This document shows, one piece after another, positions 12,276 through 23,082 of a DNA stretch of 64,000 nucleotides. Positions within the stretch are counted from its first letter, which is position 1, and every line of letters begins with the position of its first letter. Location: contig CM055109.1 of the NCBI GenBank assembly GCA_029204225.1, forward strand, positions 48,368,597 through 48,432,596. Reading direction: 5' to 3'. Source of the stretch: Diphasiastrum complanatum. Lineage: Eukaryota > Streptophyta > Lycopodiopsida > Lycopodiales > Lycopodiaceae. The notes under the pieces are model-generated. The model saw nothing but the letters and a program-made list of their open reading frames with translations, was not told where the DNA came from and did not search any database. The translations under genes were made by a program, and so were the position numbers.

Positions 12276-12499
12276 CAACAACAACAGAAGCCTCATACTC
12301 AAGGTGAGAATAGTGGATCACGAAAGAAGCTTTTCTACAGAGCCAATCATGACATCAAGGAGTGTCGTATCCGGATCTACAACGAGGCGAAGAAGCAACA
12401 ACAGCAGCAGCCAAACTCCTCCAACACGGCGAAATTCAAAGAGCAAGATACACATTTGTTAATGGCTTACATCAACAACAACTAAGACTGTTATAGCTG

Positions 12500-12905
12500 G
12501 TACCTAGATAGTGGCGCTACCCAACACGTGACCTCTCGCAATGAATGGTTTATCGAGTATGCAGCTTACGGCATAGATCAATTCATTTACCTCGGAGATT
12601 CAAGCACCATACACATGGAAGGCAAAGGAACAATGAAGATCACTTTCAACAAAGATTTTTCTATTTGTGTTCCCAACGTCCTTCACGTTCCTCAGCTATC
12701 AAAGAACTTGTTATCAGTCTCTAAGATAACTGATGAGGGCTACACTTTTACTTTCTCATCTGAGCAGAGTACAATATTCGAGGAAGATACTACTCTGATT
12801 ACATGCACTAGAGTCAAAAATCTTTATGTACTCTCTAATTCAGTTGCATTAGCTAGTATCTCTAGTGAAAATGTAAACGATAATGCTATTTTGTGGCATA
12901 GTTGA
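12500..12905 (+). pseudogene. Element A protease and GAG-pre-integrase region
   Basis: WYLDSGATQHVTSRNEW gives the aspartic protease active site (DSGA). It is followed by FIYLGDSSTIHMEGKGT, VPNVLHVPQLSKNLLSVSK and ILWHS, the start of the LWHxRLGH block. The stop after ILWHS (TGA in place of the usual Arg codon) ends the frame. Confidence 0.8.
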
Positions 12906-13762
12906 CTTGGACACGTGAATACAAGATCACTTTCCCATATGTGTTGTAATAACTTAGTTGATGGATTGTATTTCCCTTCTTCATTAGATGGGAAATCTTT
13001 CCTTTGTGAATCATGCGTCTATGGCAAACACTCTAGAAGCAAGTTTTCCAAGTCACATTCCATAAAAAAACAAAGCATGTATTGGATCTTGTACATAGCG
13101 ATCTCTGTGGTCCAATGCCAACTCCGTCCTTAGGAAATGCAATCTATTTTATCACTTTCATAGATGATTATCTAGATGGTCTACAATCATGTTCATTAAG
13201 CACAAATCTGAAGCCTTTGATTGCTTCAAGAGATTCAAGCCCACGGTTGAGACACAAACGTCTACAAAAGTGAAGGCACTCCGAACTAATGGTGGCGGCG
13301 AATACCTCTCTAATGAGATGTCCGACTACATGGCTGAACATGGCATTAGAAGACAGTTCACCACTTCCTATTCACCTCAACAAAATGGGATTGCAGAAAG
13401 GAAGAATCGAACTCTTCTCAACTCAGATCGCAGAAAGAAAGAATCGAACTCTTCTCAACTCAGCCGGATCCATGCTACATCAAGCACACCTATCTACGAA
13501 GTTCTGGGCAGAAGCTACTACCACAGCCTGTTACATGCAGAATAGATCCAGCACCAAAGCCATCAACAACAAAACTCCTCATGAAGTTTGGCATGGGCAC
13601 AAGCCTAGTGTCAACCATTTAAAAATCTTTGGTTGTATATGTTTTGTTCACATTCCTAGACAGCTTAGGAAGAAACTGGATCGAAGACAAATAAATGTAT
13701 TTTTATTGGCTATCCTGATGAACATAAAGGTTATGAAATTTATGATCCATCCACCAATGTAG
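12906..13762 (+). pseudogene. Element A integrase, frameshifted
   Basis: Visible pieces in three frames are GKSFLCESCVYGKHSRSKF, LDLVHSDLCGPMPTPSLG, KALRTNGGGEY, TTSYSPQQNGIAERKNR, then a local duplication of the AERKNRTLLNS segment (13397-13470), and VNHLKIFGCICFVHIP. The second catalytic site reads TNGGGEY instead of TDNGGEY, so the acidic residue is lost. The frame runs up to the target site of element B at 13763. Confidence 0.82.
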
Positions 13763-13767
13763 TATTT

Positions 13768-14308
13768 TGAGAAGTTTTCACACGTGTGAACCAGCTGCAA
13801 GTACAAAGGATGAATGATTGCACACTAAACTAGCTTCTATTCCAAAAACAATGAGATGGAAAACATTGGAAAGCTAGTTAGCATGAAGGCAAGAGCATTC
13901 ATCACAATCTAACTATCATTACACCTCAAATGGATCAAATGGAAGCTTTACTTGAAGAAGTGTATACTTGTGGTACAAAGCCACCTTATTTATAATACAA
14001 GAGGACTTCTAGAACTCGTGGAGAGAGAGAGAACAATCTAGATGCCACATTGCCTCTACCTCTCTACTAGATGACAAAAAAGAGAGATGGATAAGACTTG
14101 AGAATCTCTCTTTTTGAGAATCCTTTGACATACAAGAGTAGCCTCAAATTCTTCTTGATAGATTCTAGACCTACACATCACTATGAAGACAAAAAACTAA
14201 CTTGACTCTAATTGGAAAGTTACTAGACTAGTCTACCTCAAGTTTGGACAAACCCCAAAACTTGAATCTCTAAGTTTATTATTATTCTAATTTTACAATA
14301 TTTTCACA
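13768..14308 (-). repeat. Element B 3' LTR
   Basis: 541 bases, matching 19043-19590. A perfect 14-base palindrome TTCACACGTGTGAA lies at 13777-13790, close to its outer edge. The polypurine tract (minus strand AAGGAGGAC) abuts it at about 14309-14318. Confidence 0.93.
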
Positions 14309-14333
14309 GTCCTCCTTAAAATAAAAATAAATT

Positions 14334-16118
14334 TTACATTACTAAGGACTTGGAGATCAAGCCAAGATTTGATCTATGTCTTTCAAAGTCCTTCTTAGCT
14401 AGAGGCTTGGTGAGTAAATCTGCATAACAATTTGAAGTTGATACATGCTCAAGGAGAATCTCACCATCCATAACTTTTTCTCTTACATAGTGGTGTGCTA
14501 CCTCTATGTGTTTACTTATTGCATGGAAGATTGGATTACTTGCAAGATATTGGGCCGAGATGCTATCACATTTGATGCAAGGTATTTCCTCCTCTTGAAT
14601 GATCCCGAGCTCCACTAGTAATCTTTTGATTAAAATGACTTCCTTCTTTGTGATAGTCAAAGCCTTGTACTCGGCTTCACATGAGGATAAGGAGATAGTG
14701 TCTTGCTTCTTAGATTGCCAAGAGACAAGATTACCTCCCAAAAATATTGTATAAGCACTTGTGGACTTTCTATCCACCTTATCACTTGCAAAATCCGAAT
14801 CTAAAAAGGCAACAAGGCTTAAATCATGTCTTTTAAAACAAAGTCCATAGCCTTGAGTAGATGCAACATATCTCAAGATCCTCTTCCCCTTTATCCAATC
14901 ATGGATCTTTGGATTTTGCATGCTTTGACTAAGCTTATGCACACTAAAACTAAGATCAGCCCTACTGATAGTGAGCCATATTAAAGAGCCTATTACACTT
15001 CTAAAAAGTGTGATGTCCTCAAAGGATGCTTCATCACAAGTTTTAGTGTCTTTAACATTAGACTCCATAGGAGTATCTATGCTTTTACAATCTTGCATTT
15101 TAAACTTCTTAAGCATAGATCTTACATAACTTTCTTGAGAAATGAAAGCTAAGTCATTAGAGATCTTAAATTCTAATCCAAGTACATGATATAAAAATCC
15201 AAGATCTTGCATTTTGAATTCCTTTCCTAAGAAGATCTTGGTATCAATAAGTAAATCCATGTTGCTTCCACATAATAGAATGTCATCAACATAAATAAGC
15301 AACATGATTATATCATTACCAACATGTTTAAGATATAATGATGGATCATATGAACTAATCTTGAAACCAATAGAAAGAAGATAAGTGTTCAACCTCTCAT
15401 ACCAAGCCCTTGGAGCTTGTTTCAAGCCATAAAGACTTTTCAAAAGTAAGCATACTTTTGATCCTTTGCCATTCACAACAAAACCTGGAGGTTGATGCAT
15501 ATATATTTCTTCTTCTAAGTAACCATTTAAGAAAGAATTGGAAACATCAAGTTGAAGCATTTTCCAATCATAAAAGCAACAAATAGTAATGAGAAATCTA
15601 ATGGTTACCATCTTTGCTACTGGAGCAAAGGTTTCTTCATAATATATGCCTTTGATTTGGGCATAGCCTTTAGCACAAAGCCTTGCTTTGAACTTATTGA
15701 TTGATCCATCATTATTGAGCTTGATTCTATAGACCCACTTGCATCCAATGGCATGCTTGTCATTAGGTGGATCTACAAGTTGCCAAGTCTCATTTTGCAT
15801 CAAAGCTTCATACTTGGTCTCCATAGCTTTGATCCAATCCTTTGATTGAAGAGTTTCCTCCACACTTGATGGTTCTTCAATGGAAGTGTGAAAAGCATGT
15901 AGAGAACTTGAATCCTCCACTTGTTTGTCTTTTTCCAAGTAGGCGAGTCTTCTAGGCTCGGATCTCTCTCGGGTTGGTCTTCTTGGAGTCATTGGTAGAC
16001 TCGGCTTCTCTTGTGATCTTGGCCCCAACAAGTCTTCATCTTGATCAATACTTGATGAAGAGACTCCTCCTTGATGAATAAGCTCTTGAGATTCCTGCAC
16101 ATTGTCCTTCACGTACAT
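14334..16118 (-). CDS. Element B reverse transcriptase-RNase H half of the polyprotein
   Basis: 594 codons in the same frame as the upstream gag-integrase ORF, from which it is separated only by a TGA codon. Residues about 100-350 are the RT: CKWVYRIKLNNDGSINKFKA, then QLDVSNSFLNGYLEEEIYM and the catalytic YVDD in LLIYVDDILLCG. The C-terminal RNase H has DSDFASDKVDRKSTSAY, SLSSCEAEYKALT and SKHIEVAHHYVREKV. All RT motifs look intact. The ATG shown directly after the TGA is not a natural start in copia elements, so expression would need readthrough. Confidence 0.9.
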   Translation of the reverse strand: MYVKDNVQESQELIHQGGVSSSSIDQDEDLLGPRSQEKPSLPMTPRRPTRERSEPRRLAYLEKDKQVEDSSSLHAFHTSIEEPSSVEETLQSKDWIKAMETKYEALMQNETWQLVDPPNDKHAIGCKWVYRIKLNNDGSINKFKARLCAKGYAQIKGIYYEETFAPVAKMVTIRFLITICCFYDWKMLQLDVSNSFLNGYLEEEIYMHQPPGFVVNGKGSKVCLLLKSLYGLKQAPRAWYERLNTYLLSIGFKISSYDPSLYLKHVGNDIIMLLIYVDDILLCGSNMDLLIDTKIFLGKEFKMQDLGFLYHVLGLEFKISNDLAFISQESYVRSMLKKFKMQDCKSIDTPMESNVKDTKTCDEASFEDITLFRSVIGSLIWLTISRADLSFSVHKLSQSMQNPKIHDWIKGKRILRYVASTQGYGLCFKRHDLSLVAFLDSDFASDKVDRKSTSAYTIFLGGNLVSWQSKKQDTISLSSCEAEYKALTITKKEVILIKRLLVELGIIQEEEIPCIKCDSISAQYLASNPIFHAISKHIEVAHHYVREKVMDGEILLEHVSTSNCYADLLTKPLAKKDFERHRSNLGLISKSLVM

Positions 16119-18287
16119 TCAATCTTCATGGAAGATTACATCTCGACTTATCATAGTTTGATTAGTAGATGGAACAAAAATCCTATAGGCTTTACTTGAG
16201 TAGCCTATCATAATGCATTTAAGAGCATTAGCATCTTCTTTTTTTCTTGTTTCAAGAGGTACATGTACAAAGCATACACATCCAAATGTTCTAAGATGAT
16301 TGGCCTCGGGTTTCCTTCCATACAACTTTTCATAAGGTGAAATATCTTCTATAGCATGATTTGGCAAAAAATTGCAAAGATAGTTAGCACATCCTATTGC
16401 TTCTCCCCAAAAATCTTTAGAAAGAGAGGCTCCTAGTCTAAGTGCCTTTGCACATTCACATAGAGTTCTATTTTTTCTTTCAGCCACTCCATTAGATTGA
16501 GGAGAGTAGGAACAAGTGAAATCTCTTCTAATGCCAAAATCATTACAAAAGTTTATGAACTTTGTGGAGATGTATTCACCTCTATTATTACTTCTCAAAG
16601 CTTTAATTTTACAAGATAGTTGATTCTCAACAAAATCTTTGAACTTCACAAAAGTTTCATATGCAAGTGCTTTGGAAGATAAGAGGTAAACCCAACAAAA
16701 ACGTGAGTAATCATCAATAAATGTTATAAAACATGTAGCTCCACCCTTGCTTTTGGTGGATGAGAAATGGATGTCACTATGGATGAGTTCCAAAGGTGCT
16801 TTGGACTTGATGGTTGATCTTTGATGTGGCCTTGCATGTGATTTGGCCAATGCACATGCATCACAAGGACTTGGCTCCTTGATCATGGACTTAGGCAAAC
16901 CATGAGCTAGCTCCAACTTGCACATACATTGCATGGCCTTGGAGTTGGGATGGCCCAACCTCCTATGCCATAGATCTTCATTTGAAAGCTTTCCTTGTAG
17001 CACAATATCTGAGCAAAGATTGGCATTTCCATTTCCATCAATCTTGAATAACCTTCCAAAACGAGAACATGATGCTATTATATCATCATCTTTTGTGATC
17101 AAGCAAGTACCATCTTTAAAATCTACTTGTAGACCATCATCATTGAGTTGGCCTACACTTATTAGATTTTTAGTCAAACTAGGAACATAGAGCACATCAT
17201 TGAGATCAAGCTTATCTAGAGATATGCTTCCTATGCGTTCTATCATACATTCCTCATCATTTGCTGTATAGATACAACTTCTAGATCCTTTGTATGGTAC
17301 AAGATTACAAAAAGAGTTTTTATCACTACTCATGTGGGATGAGGCACCACTATCTAGCCACCATAGATTAGAATGCTTGAAAGAGGAAGATGAAAAGTTA
17401 GACATCATAAGTGAATCTTCTTTGTCACAAGGAGATTCATCTTCACAAGTGATGTGGGCTTGCTTTTTCCTTTTGTAGCATTGGGAGGCAAAATGGCCCT
17501 TTTTGCCACATGAGAAACAAGTAAACTTGTACTTGTTCTTCTTCACATTGGATGAGCTTGGGTCTTCCTCGGATGTCTTCTCCATTCCTTTTGTGTTGTC
17601 CTTGGAGCTCTTGCCATTCTTCTTGTCTTTTCTCTTCTCCTTGGATTTGGTGAAGAGTGCTTGATCACTTCCTCCCTCCTTGAGAGACAATCTCTCAAAT
17701 CTTGCTACCTGAGTTTGATGCCTATACTCCTCGACTATCAAGACTCCTTGTAAGGCTTCTAAAGAGGGTAAGTCATCTTTAATTGCATAAGATTGAACAA
17801 TGGTATCGAAATCCTCAGTTAATCCATTCAAAATAACTTGAACAATTTCTTTGGATTTGATAGAATCATCTATGCAACAAAGATCTTTATGGAGATCCTT
17901 GACTCTAGAAACATAGGATGAAGCACTTTCATCCTTTCTTTGAAAACTTTGAAAAATCATATTTCTTAGAGTAAGGACTCTTGAAGTGTTTTTAGACTCA
18001 TAAATGGATTGAAGAGTACTCATTGCTTCTTGAGCATTGACACAAGAACTAATCTTTCTTAGAACTTCATTAGAGACATTTAGCTTTAAAACATAAAGAG
18101 CAACACATGCTCTTTTCTTGAATTTGGGAATTTCTTGAGGATTAGTAGGTTCCTCCTCATTCCCATTCACTATATCTATTAGATCTTGAAGTACAAGAAT
18201 GGATTCTATCCTCACTTTCCATGTACCATAATTTGTAGAAGTGAGTCTCTCACTTTGTTCTAATAGATAAGATCCCATTGAAGTCAT
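16119..18287 (-). CDS. Element B gag-protease-integrase half of the polyprotein
   Basis: 722 codons. Gag occupies about residues 1-250. The CCHC zinc knuckle CFSCGKKGHFASQC is at 257-270, the protease DSGAS at 312-316, and LWHRRLGHPNSKAM opens the pre-integrase zinc region. The integrase core follows, with ELIHSDIHF, FIDDYSRFCWVYLLSS and CSYSPQSNGVAERKNR. The second catalytic acidic site reads RSNNRGEY instead of the usual RSDNGGEY, so Asp is Asn and a Gly is Arg, which should abolish integration. The frame ends ...SRDVIFHED at TGA and continues immediately in the next ORF. The start MTSMGSYLLEQSERLTSTNY matches element C's start and is the natural Gag start. Confidence 0.92.
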   Translation of the reverse strand: MTSMGSYLLEQSERLTSTNYGTWKVRIESILVLQDLIDIVNGNEEEPTNPQEIPKFKKRACVALYVLKLNVSNEVLRKISSCVNAQEAMSTLQSIYESKNTSRVLTLRNMIFQSFQRKDESASSYVSRVKDLHKDLCCIDDSIKSKEIVQVILNGLTEDFDTIVQSYAIKDDLPSLEALQGVLIVEEYRHQTQVARFERLSLKEGGSDQALFTKSKEKRKDKKNGKSSKDNTKGMEKTSEEDPSSSNVKKNKYKFTCFSCGKKGHFASQCYKRKKQAHITCEDESPCDKEDSLMMSNFSSSSFKHSNLWWLDSGASSHMSSDKNSFCNLVPYKGSRSCIYTANDEECMIERIGSISLDKLDLNDVLYVPSLTKNLISVGQLNDDGLQVDFKDGTCLITKDDDIIASCSRFGRLFKIDGNGNANLCSDIVLQGKLSNEDLWHRRLGHPNSKAMQCMCKLELAHGLPKSMIKEPSPCDACALAKSHARPHQRSTIKSKAPLELIHSDIHFSSTKSKGGATCFITFIDDYSRFCWVYLLSSKALAYETFVKFKDFVENQLSCKIKALRSNNRGEYISTKFINFCNDFGIRRDFTCSYSPQSNGVAERKNRTLCECAKALRLGASLSKDFWGEAIGCANYLCNFLPNHAIEDISPYEKLYGRKPEANHLRTFGCVCFVHVPLETRKKEDANALKCIMIGYSSKAYRIFVPSTNQTMISRDVIFHED

Positions 18288-19030
18288 GCCTAGAGAATTG
18301 ATTTTGGATTACTAAATGAATGTTTTCAGAGGTTCAAAACTAATCAAATTAAACTATTGATCTCTTGGAATCAAATAACAAATGATTGAGAACTCAAAGA
18401 AGGCCAAAAATAACAATTTCTAGGTGTTAGTCAAAATTTGCACTTAATTTTTCAAAGCAAAAAGAGATGAAGTAAATATGAGTTCACACGTGTGAAATAG
18501 CTTAAAAAAGTCAGATTTATCATTTAGAAAATTTCATCCATTCATAGGATCATAGATCCAAACAATGCTTCTTAGATTGAAGAAAATTGAAAAATAGTCA
18601 AAATTTGCTATTTTGACTCCTACAATAAAGGATCTTTGATAGTACAGCCTTCAAGCATGTAAAACTCTATTTTTCTTCTTCAACATGCCTCACTTTGAGT
18701 CCAAAGAACTCTCTTTAGGATCCACCAATCCTCTTGAGGTCACTTGCATCACAATCTACACTTGATTAGCTTTCCATTCATATGCAACATGGATAGAAAA
18801 GATGAGAAATAACATAGCCCCCACTCTATCTTGATTAGAGGCCTCACACGTGCTGCTACAATAGGTCGTACAACTCTGAAATCAGAGAAAAAGATACATT
18901 AATAAGTGATGATGAGAGTGGATCTAGTTAGCTCAAAATTGAGTGCTAGTAAGAGGCAAAATTTCACCAACAATGATGAGAAGTCATTCCATTTGACAAA
19001 GCAATGATTAGATGGGTATTCTCCTATCAA
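18288..19030 (-). other. Element B untranslated leader
   Basis: The region between the PBS and gag has no coding potential. It contains another copy of the TTCACACGTGTGAA palindrome at 18483-18496 and a CACACGTG at about 18845, and ends at the PBS. Confidence 0.7.
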
Positions 19031-19042
19031 GCTCTGATACCA
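19031..19042 (-). other. Element B primer binding site (tRNA-iMet)
   Basis: On the minus strand this reads TGGTATCAGAGC, complementary to the 3' end of plant initiator methionine tRNA, directly adjoining the 5' LTR at 19043. Confidence 0.9.
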
Positions 19043-19590
19043 TGAGAAGTTTTCACACGTGTGAACAAGCTGCAAGTACAAAGGTTCAAGAGAATGAATG
19101 ATTGCACACTAAACTAGCTTCTATTCCAAAAACAATGAGATGGAAAACATCGGAAAGCTAGTTAGCATGAAGGCAAGGGCATTCATCACAATCTAACTAT
19201 CATTACACCCCAAATGGATCAAATGGAAGCTTTACTTGAAGAAGTGTATACTTGTGGTACAAAGCCACCTTATTTATAGTACAAGAGGCCTTCTAGAACT
19301 TGTGGAGAGAGAGAACAATCTAGATGCCACATTGCCTCTACCTCTCTACTAGATGACAAAAAGAGAGATGGATAAGACTTGAGAATCTCTCTTTTTGAGA
19401 ATCCTTTGACCTACAAAAGTAGCCTCAAATGCTTTTTGATAGGTTCTAGACCTACACATCATTATGAAGACAAAAAAACCAACTTGACTCTAATTGGAAA
19501 GTTACTAGACTAGTCTATCTCAAGTTTGGACAAACCCCAAAACTTGAATCTCTAAGTTTAATATTATTTTAATTCTACAATATTTTCACA
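19043..19590 (-). repeat. Element B 5' LTR
   Basis: 548 bases, partner of 13768-14308, with the same TTCACACGTGTGAA palindrome at 19052-19065. It has a 10-base segment absent from the other LTR (near 19083). Confidence 0.93.
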
Positions 19591-19595
19591 TATTT

Positions 19596-21513
19596 GTCTC
19601 TAGGGATGTAATATTTCAGGAACATACATACTATGATTTCAAACAACCATCGATAAACAATGCTATGTCATTTCATCCTATTTTATGTAGCATGGAATCT
19701 TCCAACGATAATGTTTCTTCTACAAAACCTGCAACTACAACTATAGAAGCCGAGCAGCGCCGAGCAGCAGATGATACTTGTCATCAGGCCAAACCAAGCC
19801 AGCTCGAGCGGATCTGGAGAAATTCAAGAAAAAGCGTCATTGCATCCTGGTCAACCAAACGTCCGCAGATCCTCACGGACTCGAACAATTCCTGAGAGGT
19901 ATACACCTCAATCATTCTGGACTTCATCAAAAGAACCAGAGAGCCTAGCTGAAGCAATTAACTCCAAGGATGTTGTGAATTGGCAAGAAGCTATAGAAGA
20001 CGAGTACAACTCACTTTTGACAAACCAGACCTGGACACTGGTCGACTTCCCCACTCACAAGAGAGTTGTAGACAACAAGTGGATCTCAAGAAGAAGATCA
20101 ACTCTGATGGTTCCATTGTTAAATGGAAAGCACGACTGGTGGCTAAAGGATTCACTCAAGTCCAAGGAGTGGATTATCAATAAATTTTCAGTCCTATCGT
20201 CAAGATGCAGTCAACCAGGAATCTGATTGCATTAGCAGCCGCAGAAGACCTCGAAATGTACCGAATGGATGTCAAGACAACATTTCTCAACGACAACATC
20301 GAAGAAGAGCTATATACTTCCAATCGGAAGGATTCGAAGTCAAAGGCCAAAAGCACAAAGTGTGCAAGCTGCACAAAGCAATCTACGGTCTGAAACAGGC
20401 CGCAAGGGCATGGTTTGATAGATCAACTCTTATCTCATTCAATTGGGATTTGCAAACAATTTAGCTGATTGTAATGTTTATTCAAAGCATATAGGCACCA
20501 ATTCAGTTCACATAGCTCTTTACGTAGATGATGCATTTATTTTGTCTAACCACACTTCTCTTTTGCACACTACTAAGAGTGATCTGTCAAAGGAATTTGA
20601 CATGATTGATTTAGGAGCTGTCCATTCTTTGCTAGAAATTCACATTACTAGAAATAGGCTTCAGAAAAAGATCTATTTTAGCCAACAGGCATATCTAAAA
20701 GGCGTTTTAGGAAAATTTCATATGTCTGATTGCAGACCAATTGATACTCCAATGGATCCAAATATAGTATTGACTAAACCTACTTGTGTTGATTTTGATA
20801 GTGAAGTACTCGACATAGCGAAATACCCTTATCATTCACTAATGGGATCTTTGATGTATGCAATGTTGTGTACTAGACCATATTTAGCATACACTATTAG
20901 CACGTTAAGTCAATTCATGTCTAATCCTAGGATCTCTCATTGGAAAGCATTAAAGAGAGTGATGAGATATATTCAGGGAAGTTTAGATCACATTTTATGT
21001 TATGATGGAAATGCTATCGACCCGCTCGTCCTGTGAGGCTACTCCGACTCAGATTGGGGAGGAACAGTCTCTACCAGAAAATCTACCTCTGGATTCTGTT
21101 TCTATTTGGTAGGGGGGCCGATTTCATGGAACTCAAGGAAGCAGAAATCAATTGCGCTTTCTTCGACCGAGGCAGAGTACATTGCAGCATGTCAAGCTTC
21201 AAAAGAAGCTGTATGGATTAGGTTGTTACTTCACAACTTACATCACACTCAGTTCAATGCTACCACCATTCTATGTGACAACTTGAGCTGTATTTCACTG
21301 TCACTGAATCCCAAACTTCATGGCAAATCCAAGCACATAGAAATCCAGTATCATTTCATTAGGGAGAAAGTTTTCTTAGGGCAAGTGATCCTTCAATACT
21401 GCTCCACAATAGAAATGGTCACAGACATCTTCACCAAAGCGCTTTCCAAGATCAAGCATCAGAAGGTCTTCAACATGCTGAACCTGATGAAGATACCAAG
21501 GCACCAACCGTGA
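19596..21513 (+). pseudogene. Element A reverse transcriptase and RNase H, frameshifted
   Basis: The frame resumes after element B with SRDVIFQEHTYYDFKQPS. RT pieces follow across at least three frame changes: [38 protein letters not shown] (stop), [13 protein letters not shown], and HIALYVDDAFILSN with an intact YVDD. Then come DTPMDPNIVLTKP and RYIQGSLDHILCYDG, a stop near 21036, and RNase H with SWNSRKQKSIALSSTEAEY and SKHIEIQYHFIREKV. It ends DIFTKALSK...MKIPRHQP-stop just before the polypurine tract. It is clearly inactive. Confidence 0.88.
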
Positions 21514-21526
21514 CCTTAAGGGGGAC

Positions 21527-22299
21527 TGTTGGAAATTAAGCCCACAATTGTCTCCTTAAAATTACAACTTAGACAGCCAACATATTTGAAGAATGTCTAC
21601 AATGGGCTTCCGGTTGATCTCCAGCAAAGGGTAACCAATCCTATCATAATTTCAAGTTCAGATGTTAAGTTCAATAATTTGAAGTCATTGAAGACTTGGC
21701 CATCTTCAAGGACCCACGAAATCAGCATTTAGAACAAGTCTACCGAAATACATTACTTTTTGCCAAAATACTCTAAGTGTCGTGACAGTCTGCAAAAATG
21801 AGCTATGTTTACGATAGCTTTGCCTTTTTCACATTTCTCCGAAATGGGACACTTAGGCATAGTTCAACAGTTTAAACTATTTTGCAAACAGCTTCGCCTT
21901 TTTTGCATTTCCCCGAAATGCAAAACTTAGGCACAATTCAAAGTTCAACCATTTTAGGGCACCTTCGGCTTTTTCGCGAAAAACCCGAAGAGAGAGAAAA
22001 AGCAAAGGTCGTCTATTTTAAACGAAGGACGTTCCCAACCACTTCCCAGAATTTGCAAAGTGAGAGAAAACCACTTCCCCTAAAAGCGAAGTGAGAGAAT
22101 TTGCGACATCCTCGTCTGCGTCAGCGATCCCGAAATTGAATACATTATAGCTGTCATTCTGTCATTGTAGCTCAACTACTTCCTAAGTACAGTGAGATAC
22201 TTAGTTAGATGACAAGCACTCATTGTAATTAGATACAGAGATGCGGTGTATAAATACATCGTCAAAGCACATTTTACATGATGCTCCATCCATGAGACA
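21527..22299 (+). repeat. Element A 3' LTR
   Basis: It begins TGTTGGAAATTAAGCCCACA right after the AAGGGGGAC tract. It contains a roughly 75-base local tandem duplication (CTTTTTCACATTTCTCCGAAATG near 21825 and CTTTTTTGCATTTCCCCGAAATG near 21895) and a TATAAATACATC box at about 22251. The end near CATGAGACA is inferred. Its central part resembles repeat R (30392-31243), which is therefore probably a related LTR. Confidence 0.75.
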
Positions 22300-22319
22300 T
22301 ATTATTTGAGCCTCAGTCA

Positions 22320-23057
22320 TTTTAAAAAAAAACTATCAAAAGGCATCCGTAGTGCAATACACATGAGAAGAATAGAGAATCTAAATTAAGCAGTTGTGAA
22401 TACAATGATCAAATCACAATCCTGTGCCCAAGAATGGTTCACAGTAATGATGCACTGTTTGCAATGATCTTACTTAGCAAGTTATAGATTAAACAACTAT
22501 TTCTATCTTCTGAATGGCTTTCACTCTCTCTATGGAATCAGATAATGAAGAAACAATTGAGTTCGCGCAGGAACTCTGTTTTACTCTTCTCCACTTGCAT
22601 GCATTCATCACAGAGTGACTCATATGATTTACGTGAGGTGTTGTTATGTATATATGTACATGGAGCAGTTATAATGACTACATAGGCAACAAGCGTGAAA
22701 CATTGCAGTTACTAAAAAAAGTGTTAAAGTGAACTGTGACTTGGTCTACGTCTGACATGGCAATATGGATGACGTGGATCTCGAACCAAAGACTTTGAGT
22801 TCGTATGAGAACGAAGAGGATGTAGTCGAGGATCTTGAACTTGAAGAGTCATCGTCGATCCCGCTTCTACACCAGTTGATTGGTTGCAACTTCAGTAGGT
22901 AAGACTGCAATGTTGTCATAGAGAGAGTGTGTGTGTATATTTACATAATGCATTGGTGCTCAAAAATTGAGATGCAAACTCGAATGATTTGTGTTTTGAT
23001 GATGCAAATACAAATGAGTCGAATTCTGGTGAGTTGGAGTGATGCTTAATTCCAATA
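22320..23057 (-). repeat. Element G LTR, low-coordinate copy
   Basis: It shares ATCAAAAGGCATCCGTAGTG and several hundred further bases with 25895-26373. On the minus strand it begins TATTGGAATTAAGC directly after the poly-G tract, resembling the TGTTGGAAATTAAGC start of element A's LTR. Confidence 0.7.
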
Positions 23058-23080
23058 CCCCCCCCCCCCCCCCCCCCCCC
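23058..23080 (-). repeat. 23-base C/G homopolymer at the polypurine tract of element G
   Basis: An uninterrupted run of 23 C on the plus strand, which is G on the element's sense strand, followed inward by GAGA. It occupies the exact position of the polypurine tract used to prime plus-strand synthesis. Confidence 0.85.
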
Positions 23081-23082
23081 TC

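Larger units (their letters stand above)
13768..19590 (-). mobile_element. Ty1/copia element B, complete with LTRs, nested in element A
   Basis: Both LTRs (13768-14308, 19043-19590) start TG and end CA. TATTT target duplications flank them at 13763-13767 and 19591-19595. PBS, polypurine tract, gag-pol and LTRs are all in the expected order on the minus strand. The LTRs differ by a modest number of substitutions plus one roughly 10-base indel, so the insertion is fairly young. The polyprotein is interrupted by a single in-frame TGA and the integrase has a damaged catalytic motif, so it is probably not autonomous. Confidence 0.95.
11054..22299 (+). mobile_element. Ty1/copia element A, decayed, split by element B
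   Basis: A plus-strand copia element with a truncated 5' LTR, gag, protease, integrase, RT and RNase H in the order expected for copia. Element B interrupts it between integrase and RT at 13768-19590. After removing B, the reading from ...DPPTNV to SRDVIFQEH resumes in the usual place. There are many frameshifts and stops. The 3' LTR is preceded by the polypurine tract AAGGGGGAC. The right boundary of the 3' LTR is approximate. Confidence 0.85.

Noticed and set aside
14334-18287. Two separate genes for element B
   Set aside because: Both halves are in the same frame, divided by one TGA, and together have the order of one copia polyprotein.
11054-22299. Target-site duplication for element A
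   Set aside because: The base run before 11054 (GGTAG) is not found after the inferred right end near 22299, and that boundary is uncertain.
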